Below, in pieces: positions 33,176 to 44,695 of a stretch of 64,000 nucleotides of DNA. The position numbers were made by a program, and so were the translations under genes. This DNA is from Protonemura montana. Lineage: Eukaryota; Arthropoda; Insecta; Plecoptera; Nemouridae. How positions within the stretch are numbered: position 1 is the stretch's first letter; each line of letters opens with the position of its first letter. Under the pieces are notes generated by a model that was not told the origin of the DNA, did no database searches, and saw only the letters and a list, made by a program, of their open reading frames with translations. The stretch is taken from positions 12,996,001 through 13,060,000 of the forward strand of contig OX387608.1 of assembly GCA_947568835.1 (NCBI GenBank), in the 5' to 3' direction.

Positions 33176-33726
33176 GTCTGCAAAAAACAAAAGACGTTGG
33201 GGTTAGAGTGGCTTGCTTATCGGTGGGACATTGTTGGGCTGCTAATGGGATGGTTTAACAATTGGTCTGAATACTTTGGTGTCGAGGAAAGGGTGCTGTT
33301 TACCTATAGGCCCAAATTCTCCAAGCTGTGTTGGGTAAATAACAAGCGAGTGAACATTTTTCTGAAGTCAAATTCAATCATTTATGTGCAGTGAAAATTC
33401 TTGATAGTCCCAGTCTTGAAAGGCAGATCAACACCCCCTCCCCCTTCCCCCTAAAACTGAATGCTTCACAGAAGTTTACCTTAGTGCCAATATTAAACTG
33501 TCTTCATGAAGTTGAAAAGCAATGCTTATATTTACTGATATCAGAAATAGTTCCAAAATTAAACAAATCTTGAGAAAGAAAAAAAAGGACTGAAATCATT
33601 ACAGCTCGATAAGGTAGAAATTCAAATTCTATTTAGTCTTTTGCAATGTTTCTTCCTTTTAAAATTGGAAAGATTGCCAGATTTTGATGGAATGAGGAAG
33701 TGATCCAATATTTTGAAAGATCATAC

Positions 33727-33821
33727 CCCAGGCATTCTCCTCGTCCGTGACTGCAATCCAAACGGCGTCTGCTTTGGACCAGTGCCCTGACAATCTAACC
33801 TTGCACACATCTGCAACTTCC
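33727..33821 (-). other. possible coding exon of unknown gene, minus strand
   Basis: An open stretch with above-background GC reads, in part, LSGHWSKADAVWIAVTDEEN and AW. It ends at a GTATGA donor in phase 1. A possible acceptor (TTTGGCAAG) lies at 33822-33827. The phase fits both the atos exon starting at 33177 and the Nudix exon starting at 18416. The atos N-terminus already aligns well with human FAM214A without it. A loose resemblance of VWIAVTDEE to the Nudix segment before WF is by eye only. Confidence 0.2.
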
Positions 33822-33935
33822 CTTGCCAAACTTATTAAAAAAACTTGCCAGCTCGCATTTTGGACAAACGCAGTGCAGATGTGACATGCGCTAGCTATCC
33901 TGCCAATGGGACGGTCACGCGGCCGAAAAGCAATC

Positions 33936-33943
33936 TATAAATA
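33936..33943 (+). promoter_or_regulatory. TATA-box-like site
   Basis: TATAAATA in an otherwise mixed-composition stretch, preceded by GC-rich DNA (CACGCGGCCG). No coding exon is recognisable downstream on the plus strand. It could serve a noncoding RNA or be chance. Confidence 0.2.
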
Positions 33944-36664
33944 GATGAGCAAGTCAAGTTCGAGAGGACTAATCTTTCCCCCGAAGCAAGCCACGGGACA
34001 GTCCGACGATCGAACGCCACGACCGTCACCTTGTGTCAATTATAACCCAACCCAATCGTCGTCCTTGGGACGTCGTGTCGACACTCAGTTTGCAAGAAAA
34101 AAAAAACTAGGAAAAAATTGACTGCCTAAGTGACTTTTCTTGGTTCTTTTGTCTTTCCCCCAACGAATCAGACCTCAAGTAACCCCATGCTAATTATCGC
34201 CATTCGAGTTGCCCAAAATTACGCTGAAAATCCATAAAAGCCCACGACGTTTTGGTTTCGAGCGTGGTGAGTCAGAAAGCAATGAGTGCCCCCTGCAATC
34301 TGTCCGACATGCAGCACGCAACGCATGAGAGAGAGCAATCAACAAAGGAAATCGTCCAGGGGGATCTTGCGCAAGCTTGCCAGAGACCCAGCGACAATGT
34401 CGATTGGGCCCAGGAGCCAGATGAAGCCAATAGCGACAATCAAACCTAATTGACAAGACTGGATTTCCACAGAAAAAATAGTAAAGGGGTTTTCCATCAA
34501 GTGACATTGACGAGTCATGCTTTACCGACGGAGTTTTGAGATCTCAGGTCTTTTTCACAAGTGGGACATTTATCGATTTGTCATGCGACACAGCAGGCAC
34601 AGGGAATTGCATTGATTCCATTTTCCAGGGTATGGTAGGTTCAGCCTTGCTAACATATTCATGTGAAGTTAGCAGCTAAAACCCCAGTGCATTACAGCCA
34701 ATTAAGAAAAAACTCCAATCATTATGGTATTTTAATTAGCTTGTAGCATGAGAATGACATTGACAGCTACGCACAAGCACATAACAAAAGAAATGGGTTT
34801 AATACCAGTACATAAAAGAGTAATCACCTCGATTAGTTGATTTCATGAAATCAATCAAATCAGCTGAATATCACGCCGTCAATCCTTGACGTCAACGAAT
34901 TAGCAAAAAAATACACTGTGACAGCCACCCATCTGTGGACTAAATACTCGCAGAACACGCCTGTAACACAGTCCTTCGCAACGCACTAATCTGATTATCA
35001 CTGCAATGATTAAACATCATCGACTTATTGCGAACACAAGACGATTTCGTGACTGGCACGACCCTCGAATGATGCGTCCACGATTCCATTTTGTCCCACA
35101 CACACAGTTCTAGCAAGCTGCAAGATGCTGAGAGCCGTCAAGCCTTCACCGTGCACTATACGTTTCTGGCAGCTCGATTCTCATATCTTTTGTTAGGAGG
35201 ATACCCTCGGTGCTGTGATGGTGCGCGCGCAACGCGTACATCAGCTGGGCGAGCCAGCTGGGAGGAAGGAGGTTGTCAGGCGGGGGGTCACGAAGGTCAA
35301 AACGAGCTGCTAAGACGAGAATGGACCGATGGTAGGACCGAAGTGCATTGCCAAAATGTCATATTACTGTTAGTAATTTTTTTTTTTTTTTTTTTTTACT
35401 GTCACAATTAGGGACTGTACATATTCTCTAAATTTTAGTGATATTTATGTTCATAATTTCGCAATTTTGGTGATGTCGCAGTCGGGAAGGAGTACAAACA
35501 GAAAGACGATCAGTGTTGAACGTTAAACCAAGGCGGAGCATCCCGTTTATCAACCTCCTGAATTAACTGTGACCTCCCTTCTGCTGCCCCATACCTCGAA
35601 CAGAACCGTCCCTTCGAAGCACGACGTCAGGCGGCTGGATCGCTCAAAAATGCTTCTATAGTTGGTGAAAAGGAGGTCAATTCCTGCTGAAGCGAACCAA
35701 AAATAACAGTAGGAATGACTCCCGTAAGTGTCAGGAATATTGTTAGTTCCCCTTGCAGTATTTCGCAACAGCGACCGAACTGAATAATGCTGACAGGTTA
35801 GGTTGATGGCTGGAGCATTTTAAGCCATCATGAGCAGGTTCTTTGTCAGAACAAATTAAAAAAAACACCCAAAACCACTGGCAGTTAGTGAACTGTATGC
35901 TGCGTCGCCGCCGAAAACGCAGTGGGGCCAGCTGTAATCGTGCAGTCATTACCAGAAGCAAATTATTTCCGCACTAAATTAGTCCCTCTTTGTTTTCAAC
36001 TACGTTTCGAACGCCGCATCAAAGACGAATCTCAAAGTTGGCTACGAATTTGACGCGCACTCGGCAAACGATAAATTAACCAGACGTAATTTGCACTACG
36101 CAGAAACCTGCTGCTACAATGTATCATAATTACTTTGTAATATATCAGAATTGTGAACAAATCAGGAGTAGAATTTAAATCACATAACCTATCCGGCACA
36201 GCTGGCTAGCAAAATGTTGCATGTGTCGACAGGCCTTGGAGTTATACCTACGCCAACAGAACCTGCTATTGTGATGCAATTATGAATTGCACGTGAGTCA
36301 AGGACTGATATCTAAGGAAATTACAGTCGGTCATTAGATTGAAACTGCCAGATAGCACTCTGAAAAAACACTAAAGAACCATTAAAGGGCCAGCTTGTTT
36401 GAACTCAACACTGGTATTTAAATGAGAATGTGTGTGTGTGTGTTGGAACTACGCACAATACGCATGCTTTTAATACGCATCTAGTGGATACGGTGACCTC
36501 CGATTAATATAGAATTAGAATTCGTGAACTGTAGGATCGAGTTTGACGACATAGTACGCACCAAATCGCGTTGGCACAACGTCACAGTTGTCAGTGGGGC
36601 GATTCAGCCAGCAATAAGTGATCTTGTAGGATTTTCTGCATCATAGCAGCGTAATTTCATAGTG

Positions 36665-36985
36665 ACTGCTACATGACAGACAAAAACGTAGGGTGCTACT
36701 TGGTCGAGTCACCGTCGTTTCGAGTGTTAAGAAATTTCATATCGTTATTCCTCGTAGATTACTTGTATTTGAAACTGATTTACGCCCGGTTAATCTTTAT
36801 TAATGCTAACCTCAACGATTGCTAAACAAGTAGCGATATTTTGAGTCGTGATAATTTAATTGTAGAGGTTTGTTAAAAATGAAGGCAGCAAGCGCCATCG
36901 GGTGGCACTTACCGTGTCCACTGGCTGCCGGCCTCGTTTGCTCAACAGAAAGTTTTACATTGAATCTGGACCTCTAATGGCATAG
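36665..36985 (+). repeat. MITE-like family, copy M1
   Basis: Shares GAGTCACCGTCGTTTCGAGT, a CGGTTAATCTTTATT-type core, TTTGAGTCGT, AGAGGTTTGTTAA, GCCATCGGGTGGCAC and CTCGTTTGCTCAACAGAAAG with the other five copies. Its right end continues into a degraded GGACCTCTAATGGCATAGTA. It is non-coding. Confidence 0.75.
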
Positions 36986-39577
36986 TACGCTGTCACTTTA
37001 CCTAGGTTATGTCACGGCCGTTCGTCCCTGATTTGCGAAGGAACTACATGCAAAGGTGGAAGAACTCCATGAAAGGGTCGGTCACTGTCGTTTGCATTGA
37101 CAAATAGCTTCCGAACTAGAAAATAAAACCATGTAGCCTGACGATTTCAATAAAAAAAAAATCAACCTAGGATCCCACCTCTCATTTGTATAATTCTGAT
37201 TGTTCCAATTCCTCATTTCCTACGCTCGTCAGCTGCACACAATTGAAACCCGTGGAAATAAACAGGACAACCGTCGATGCCAACTCAGGTAACACCCTCT
37301 GCTCGCTTTTCTATTTCCTTTAAACAACACGTTCGATCAACATAATTTTGCTATTTGTGTTTGCAAACGGTTTCAATGTGAAGTAAACGATTGATTAACG
37401 TTGTGACAGTCTTTGCTGGGCTGGTCGGGGTCGTCAACCCTTGCCTTGACGTGCCGGATCAATTTCTCACCGTTGTGAAGGTTCTTTGCACCTGGCATAT
37501 GACCGTGGCATAGCCCCTAATACAACGCCTATTGAGGTGGCCCCGGTCGATCGAAATAAAAAGATGATTAGTTTCTAGAAATTTGTCTTCTGACAAATGA
37601 TCTTTGGATTAAATGTTTCATTTTGATCGATAAGCATGGTATAGTGATATCCAAAATTCAAGTCTATTCTAACACTGTGATTGTTGCTCAGAGGTAGGTA
37701 CCAAAAACAAGTTACAAACAGATTTGCTTTTATTAATTAATTTCTAAAAAAAATCTTTGAGATTTTTCGATCATTGCGTTTTTCTAACTCGACAACCTGC
37801 CATTAAAAATCTAATGACCAAACTTAGATTGTTTTGGGCGAACCGGGCCCTTCACCACACTGCACTCTAATCTAGAAATCAACCAATTATAAAAAAAAAA
37901 ATGATTTGTGAGATATCAATACAATAGAAAGCTGGCTTTTATATATGTAGTGTTGCAAACGTTGCTACGAATTGCTCGAGCAATATTTCAAATCAATCCG
38001 TCTAAGGTTTCACGCCCAAACTTGATCAGTCAACACAGTGCTATCTAGCAAAGTGATTCCCCCCTCCCCCCAGCAACAAGGTTTATGCAATTATACAGTT
38101 ACCAATTGGATTCAAAAGATAAAGTGCATACGGCGAATAAAAGCATGCAAATAATCTATCACTGATTACGATCAGTAATCAACATCAAGTAAATAGATGG
38201 CAAACTAATAGACGATTCAATATTGAACAGGTCAGGTGTACAAAATCGGATCAATATAATCACTTGCATGCTGTAATTTTAGCCAAACCCCCCCGGGTTT
38301 TGATTTATTGATTTTTACCAGCAATTGTACGAGATAATATGAAAACGAACTGCCATTCAAAAACCCACACAAATTTCTGTACCAGAAAGCTACCATCATT
38401 ATTTTTATTTGTTTTGGGGCCAGATCCACGACCGTAGTCATCCCTCAAAGTTTAAAGAATGATCAGTCAATCACAGACGGTGTTTCCAGATTTTTAGGGG
38501 GTTAAAATTGAAAATATGTATTTAAATGACACTCGAAGTTGAAAATTTGAAGAAAAAAAATGCAAGGCATGATTTGAAAAGTACCCGAGACATTGCTAGA
38601 AGCTTGACAGTAAAAACCAACCCAAAGTAACGTTAAACATATGGGTTACTTAGCCTAGCCGAACTCAATGTCACTTAAAAACCAGTACAGCTAATAACCA
38701 TTAATTAGGCAACCAACATCGCCACTGATTTAACTATAGAAATAACTTCCATCATCTCACAAAACCATTTAAAAACCCCAACTGCAGGTCGTCCATCAGT
38801 TACCGAGGCTATCCACAACCAGCACGAACTTTCCGACTGCGAGCGTACACACGCATAATACTCACGCACTGTCACGTGGAAGCAACCCCTTGCTCATTCC
38901 CTCGAGTCTACGCACTCCCTTGCCATACGCGAGGTTTCAATATACAAAGTCGTTGCCTGGTTCGGCTACACTCGGCTTCGCGTTGAGATTCGCTGGGCGA
39001 ATGGATTTTCAATTAGTTCCTGCCGTTTTACTGCCGAATTTGGCTATTTAATCATGTAGTTAACATACGCCACCATTTAATAACTGACAATCGGCTGTGT
39101 CGCCTATATTTGAATTTGAATAAAGTACGGACCACGTTTGGACCATTACCTTCACCGCCATCTACATAGAAATCAGAGAATAACAAATTAAGATTTTTGC
39201 CAGATCTACCGGACCAAGAAAAACCTAACCAAACGTCAAACCTGTGCTTTCCCTTCTGCAGAATGTTTTAGATGCCTATCGGTCCATAGGGGTAGGAGAA
39301 CTCCCCGCTGTAAATTTAGTTTAATTAATCTACTCCACTGGCACATAATTCTTTTCTCTGAGGTACAGCCACCTAACAGGTCAAAAGAAGTCGAAATAAA
39401 TTCATAGTCTGACATAAAGCCTCGGTTCCTGCTGCGACCATCGCGATTCGTTCTCGTCTGACCAGTCTTAAAGTCTACGCCGGAGATTTCTGTGTTTATG
39501 AAGTTTAACCCAACTTAATGTTCCTTTGATATTTACAAAGTGCCAGTGAGTATGTAGATTCACTGAGGTTATAGCTA

Positions 39578-39915
39578 TATTCAGAGAGCCAGAGTTAATG
39601 TTAAACTATCTGCAGATCAAGTGAGACGGTAACACGCGGTAACTAAGGATGATACCGAGTGGCGCTTGCGGCCGTCCTTTGTAACAAACCTCTGCAATTA
39701 AATAATTACGACTCTAATTATCGATACATGTTTATCAATCGTAGAGGTTGGCATTAATTTAGATGAATTGAGTGTAAGCTAGTCTCAGAAGCATTTCTTA
39801 ACACTCAAAACGACGGTGGCTTCACCTTGTAGCGTCACCCATTTTGTCGGTAAAGTAGTCATTTGGTAGCTACTTTTCGCGGAGACAGTTCAACTTCAGC
39901 ACTATGGTATAGTAC
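39578..39915 (-). repeat. MITE-like family, copy M2 (inverted)
   Basis: Reverse-complement copy of the M family. It carries GAGCCAGAGTTAATGTTAAAC at its left end and CGCGGAGACAGTTCAACTTC at its right end, which form imperfect terminal inverted repeats. The interior has AACGACGGTGGCTTCACC. It lies about 450 bp from copy M3 in the opposite orientation. Confidence 0.75.
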
Positions 39916-40371
39916 GGTAGTATCATTAGCAAACAACCCATCTAGATTCCAGTTCTGTGTGTTTTGCAAGGAAGTCCCCTCAGGGTTGGACTGCGTGTAA
40001 TAGACAGGCTTGTATGGTGATCAGGGAGGGAGGAAGCGATCTCTGTTGTCAAGGGTCCAACACAAAGACACCAAAGCAAAGGATGCACATATTCGATGCA
40101 GATCAGAGAGGCAATCGATCGATGGTGTCAGGTGCATACAATTGACTTTATTTTCGAATGTCGTGCTGTTAAATGGTATGCCGACGGTTGCATGATCAAT
40201 TTCATACAAAAATTTGAATAAATTACCAAATTATATCATGTGATATAGTATTTTCACGATAAGAACCATGTTTCTGTTGATAGTAGGCTGGGTGATCGGT
40301 CATTAGAATATCAGTTTAAAAAATCTATACGGTGTCAACATGAAATGTGGCATATTATCTTACAGCAATTG

Positions 40372-40665
40372 CGCTAATGTTTCGCGAAAAATGGCCGCCA
40401 AATTACTATTTTACCGATAAAAAATATGAGGTGGTACTAGGTGGAGTCACCGTCGTTTCCAGTCTTGAGAAATTTCATTCCACACATACTTGAGACTGGT
40501 TTGCGCTCAATTAATCTTTATTCAAGCTAACCTCAGCAGTTAAATCACATGCACCGACATTTTGAGTGTTATCGGGTGGCACCTACCGTTACCACGTGTT
40601 GCCGGCTCGTTTGCCCAGCAGAAAGCTTGACATGAACACTGGTCCTCTGACTATCTATGCTTCTA
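40372..40665 (+). repeat. MITE-like family, copy M3
   Basis: Starts GCGCTAATGTTTCGCGAAAA, contains GGAGTCACCGTCGTTTCC and CGCTCAATTAATCTTTATTC, and ends GAACACTGGTCCTCTGACTA. It has an internal deletion of the AATTNNAGAGGTTTGTTAA segment. Confidence 0.75.
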
Positions 40666-40919
40666 AACTCAATTGTAACGTACTGTATTCCATATTTAGA
40701 ATGGATTTTCAATTAGCCATTGTTCGTTGATTCGATGAAAATTAGATCCACCACCGGACAGTGAATTTTACCACAGGGCACCTTTCTGTACGTGGGCGAT
40801 GGTATGAAAACGTGGCAAAGTAAATTGACAAAAGAGTACAGCGTTTGCCCGGACGCTGGTCGCCTGCTCCCTGTTGCGAAAAGCAGCGGTATCCGAGCGA
40901 GCTGCACCCCCTTAAAATG

Positions 40920-41000
40920 TGCAACCCTGCGCGTCAGTGTGTTGAACTCCAGGGGGTCCAGGGTTCGAGTCTGGATCGCTCCAGTTCGAACGCCAGACAG
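40920..41000 (+). repeat. tRNA-like (SINE head) sequence
   Basis: GCGCGTCAGTGTGTTGAACTC could be a pol III A box, and GGTTCGAGTCT (40962-40972) is a good B box. Tandem CCCGGAA-type repeats follow at about 41055-41080. No cloverleaf is evident. Confidence 0.3.
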
Positions 41001-42034
41001 AAAGAGAAGAGTATACGCGCGCTACAAAGCTAAATATCTAGATTTGCGTGGAGACCCGGAACCCGGAACCCGGAAGGGTAGCAGGTAAAAAACGAACACG
41101 ATCCTGTCTGGCGCGTGCACGTTGTATTGCACAGGGATTTATGAACTAGGTCAAAATGGCGCTCATTTTTTATAGACTATATGTATGCATTTTGTTTGAT
41201 TAAGCAAACAAAAAAGGTAATTATAAAGTAAAGTAATTATCAGAGTATCATTATACACAGCGATTCTGAACGGTAGGTTTCAGGTTGACTTCTCGGCTTT
41301 CTGTGAAAGGTTTTATTTAGCTTTTCTTGGATTTTTAACAATTTTATAGGTGACGTTGGATCGCGTTTTACGACCCTGCGAGTCTCTTTACGACCATAGC
41401 CGCAAAAGACAACCGAGAGCTTGCGATACAAATTGACAGGTTGCTTCGAATTTGTTACAAATTAGCAAAAAGCGACCAACTGAAATGATATCTATTTTAT
41501 ATCTATTGATATATATTTTTGATTGATGATATTGATAAATATATTTACATCAATGACACACACCAGTAGGTGTAACTATTGGACGCTAAAAAAAATTGAA
41601 TACATTGCTCATATTATCAAATATTTTTGAAAAAAAAAAACGATTCAGATCTGATTTTCTAAAGCGTCAAAAGCCACTGTATAATCGAGACAGCCTCTAG
41701 CATATTCCAGTTCAATATGCGTTACATGAGTGCGAATATTTTAGCACACGACGCATCTCTGACGCGACATAACGCATGTGGGTACAGATGACTAAACGGG
41801 ATAAGGATTCACGCACGCAAGCAGCAGGAGAGTGTGACCCAAAAAAAAGAAACAATAGCTCCCACACCATGAATACACACGCCCAAAATTGACGACTTCC
41901 TTTCGCTCGCTTGTGCAAGAGAGGGGAGACGTTTTCATAAAATGATTGCGTGAAAAAAAAAACTAGCTCAAATTAAAAGCAATCACACTCATGTCGTGGA
42001 GTGGTCTATCCCAAAAAACGCAAGGGCATTGTTT

Positions 42035-42190
42035 TTTTAAGGTTTCATGAGGTTCTTTGTTCGATTAGTAATCAATTGTTAAGTATCAATATTTCAACCC
42101 GTCTCGACTCAACCATCTAAGCTGTTTTGTCAACTTAATACCCTCATCCCTTCCCGTCAGGTTAAAAATAAAAAAGGTACAAATTTTAAA
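42035..42190 (+). repeat. three-copy dispersed repeat R3, copy 1
   Basis: Shares AATATTTCAACCCG, CAACCATCTAAGCTGT and CCCTTCCCGTCAGGTTAA with the copies at 53290 and (more diverged) 57940, all in the same orientation. It has no coding potential. Confidence 0.6.
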
Positions 42191-42488
42191 TCGTTTATGA
42201 ATTGATAACCATCTAACTTCTAAACCACCTAATTATGTAATTGATAAATCGAAATTGTTATCTAAAATCTAAACCATGCATGCAACTATTTCACTTGCAC
42301 AAAGCATTTTATATGAAACAATAACAATTTATGCTAAACGAACACTATTTCAACATGATATTAATTCACTTCCCTCCCTGCCCACACAAATCAAACCAAT
42401 GCAATAGCAAACTGCATGCCGGCCGCAGGAAATGCACCTGACTCTCGGTGAATGCATTTCAAAAACTGCAGCATGCAAATTGTTGCAC

Positions 42489-42513
42489 ATCACACGCACG
42501 CACGCACGCACAC
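42489..42513 (+). repeat. (ACGC)n microsatellite
   Basis: A short run of CACGCACGCACGCACGCACA, with nothing further recognised around it. Confidence 0.7.
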
Positions 42514-43479
42514 ATATACGAACGCTGACTCGTACTATTGATTGGCGTGAGGCCGCTTTTGGTATAGGTGAAAGCCATCTACACCGGATTACGTTACACC
42601 AGCAATACCAGCGCCGTATATTTATAAGATATTAAATATATCTTCTGTGTATTTGGATTGGTCAACGTGCACGAAATAGAAGGAACTCAAATTTAATATG
42701 GTGAAGAACATGACGGGCAATTTCTGAAATGTGATTTACTATAAATATACCAATGCCAAATTGTGAAATCCGCATGAAACGACTGCTGTATGGATGTTGA
42801 TTTGTTTAGAAATATCACAGTTTAATTTTAAATGACATCTATTGGCTTCTTACCCACAGTGGCTAATTTCACGGCGGACGCCGTCCAACCAGCTAATTAT
42901 TTTCGAAATGCCTATTATTTTAATTTTACATTGTCAATGCGCTATTTTAATTTACTCAGAGTACAAACTTTAGATTTATAAGTTAGACAGATTTCCTTCC
43001 GATCCCGTTGTTTCGGGCTAATGTTTTGGTCGAAAGATGTTAGCAGGATTGCCTTGGAATTCCCACCCCCAACTCCTTGTACAAATAGAGGTAAGCAACG
43101 TTAGTTGACTAATCTTTTCATCAATTCATTTCCAGGAAGAAACAATTGCACTAGCAGGGAAATTTAGGTTGACCGGGGTAACCCATATCTGACAGTCTTT
43201 TTGTAAATTACCATTTCCTCTCCTTTGTCCTTCCGGAAAGTTCCATATTGTTTTAAAACCCCATCAGTCACTTGTACTGTTCACCTCTCATTTATTTAGA
43301 CATTTCTACAAATTGGACGGTATTATTACAAGTATTTTACTGAAACAAAATAATATTTGTTGGATTCATGTATGTTGGTTACGTCCTCTTCGGGTAAGTC
43401 ATTTTAGTTACACGAATCACAACTATCAACTAATGATTCCACTATTTACTTACAGGAAACAAGAAAAGCTAACCCCCAT

Positions 43480-43496
43480 CCCCCCCCCCCCCCACA
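43480..43496 (+). repeat. poly-C run
   Basis: An uninterrupted run of about 14 C in AT-rich DNA (CCCCATCC then C-run then ACAAAA), a simple homopolymer. Confidence 0.7.
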
Positions 43497-44349
43497 AAAA
43501 AGAAGATCGTCAAGCGTCCACCCAAATTTTTTTTTCAGAAATTAACCACTGCTTACCCATCGAATTTTGAGCTACACTTGAGATTCAAAACTAGGCATAC
43601 ATTTTACTTAAAAACCTACAAACGACCTTGAAGCAGAGAGTTCAAAAAAAAATGCATAAAAGTTGCTTAAAAACGTCCAAACGATCCAACAATGACAGAG
43701 CGATTAAAAAAAAAGGCAGACAATTTGCTTACAAACCTCTAAACAATCTTAGAATGACAGATAATTGCAATGGTATACCTTTTTTTTTAGTATTTCAGTG
43801 GCCCATCTTCATACAAGTAAGCTGCAGACATGAAAAAAAAATGAAACTGACATTTATTAAGAGTTTACCAGATTCATATTGAAGTGATCGTTAGCTAGCT
43901 GCCCACTTGTTTGAATCTAAAACAACTGGCGATCAGCTGATTGATTAGTTCTACAGATGAAGTTCTTTGCAGAGATTAGATTGTCATACTTTTCGTAACG
44001 CTAGACTGCGAGACTGCTATAAGACCCCCTGAGCGCACCTACAACAGAACAAGTTGGCTGACTTTCGTAACGCCCCTAGGGCCAGCACTTAATGAATCCT
44101 GGCATCGGGTCGGTGGTATAGGCGTGTCACTTTGACATGATTCGGATTGTTGTTGGAAAATATCTTCGTCAGGATTGTGATTGTGTTGTTTGAAATTGAA
44201 ACGTGATTCGGTGCGGTCCAGTTGTCATGTTCAATCGCGTAAGATGTCGCAATTTATAATGTCATAATTTAGGGTATACTTGGTGTTTGAACAGATGTAA
44301 AGATATTCTTTGGGATTTGCGGACTAATTTTGTATAAAATCCGAACGTT

Positions 44350-44695
44350 GGCGTGTTGGAAACATCGGTTCTTGTGAGATCACTGACGTTAAGCAACACT
44401 GCGCTGGGCCGGGTATTGGAGATGGGTGGCCATCATAAACATTACCAGTTCTGTTCGGGAGAGGTTGGAGGTATGAAAGTTAGTACAGCAACTTCACTCG
44501 CCTGGCATATCAACCTCTCGAAAGCATGGATTTGTGGAGGAATTCTGTTGTTCTCCTTGTACCGTCCTTCGGAAGGGACGTTAAGCCGGTGGTCAGGTTG
44601 GTGCCTAAGTTCATCGTCATCCTCGTCATTATCCACTCATTTACCGACGTCATTAGACCAGTGCCACAGGGCTCGTAGTCATCTATACCAATAAG
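44350..44695 (+). repeat. 5S-rRNA-derived SINE, near full length
   Basis: The head reads TTGTGAGATCACTGACGTTA, AGCAACACTGCGCTGGGCCG, GGTATTGGAGATGGGTGGCC. This parallels 5S rRNA positions spanning the internal promoter (TGATCTCGGAAGCTAAGC, GGTCGGGCC, GGATGGGAGACC). The body carries GTACCGTCCTTCGGAAGGGA, CGTTAAGCCGGTGGTC and a GTCATCGT-like pyrimidine tail region. The minus-strand copy at 56735-57115 is about the same length. Confidence 0.8.

Noticed and set aside
34252-34449. Small protein of 65 residues on the plus strand
   Set aside because: No family resemblance, no splice or conservation evidence, and the length is within chance for this composition.
36001-36030. Another hammerhead core (TTTGATGCGGCGTTCGAAAC on the minus strand)
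   Set aside because: There is no room for a stem II between TGATG and GAAAC, and no stem I is visible.
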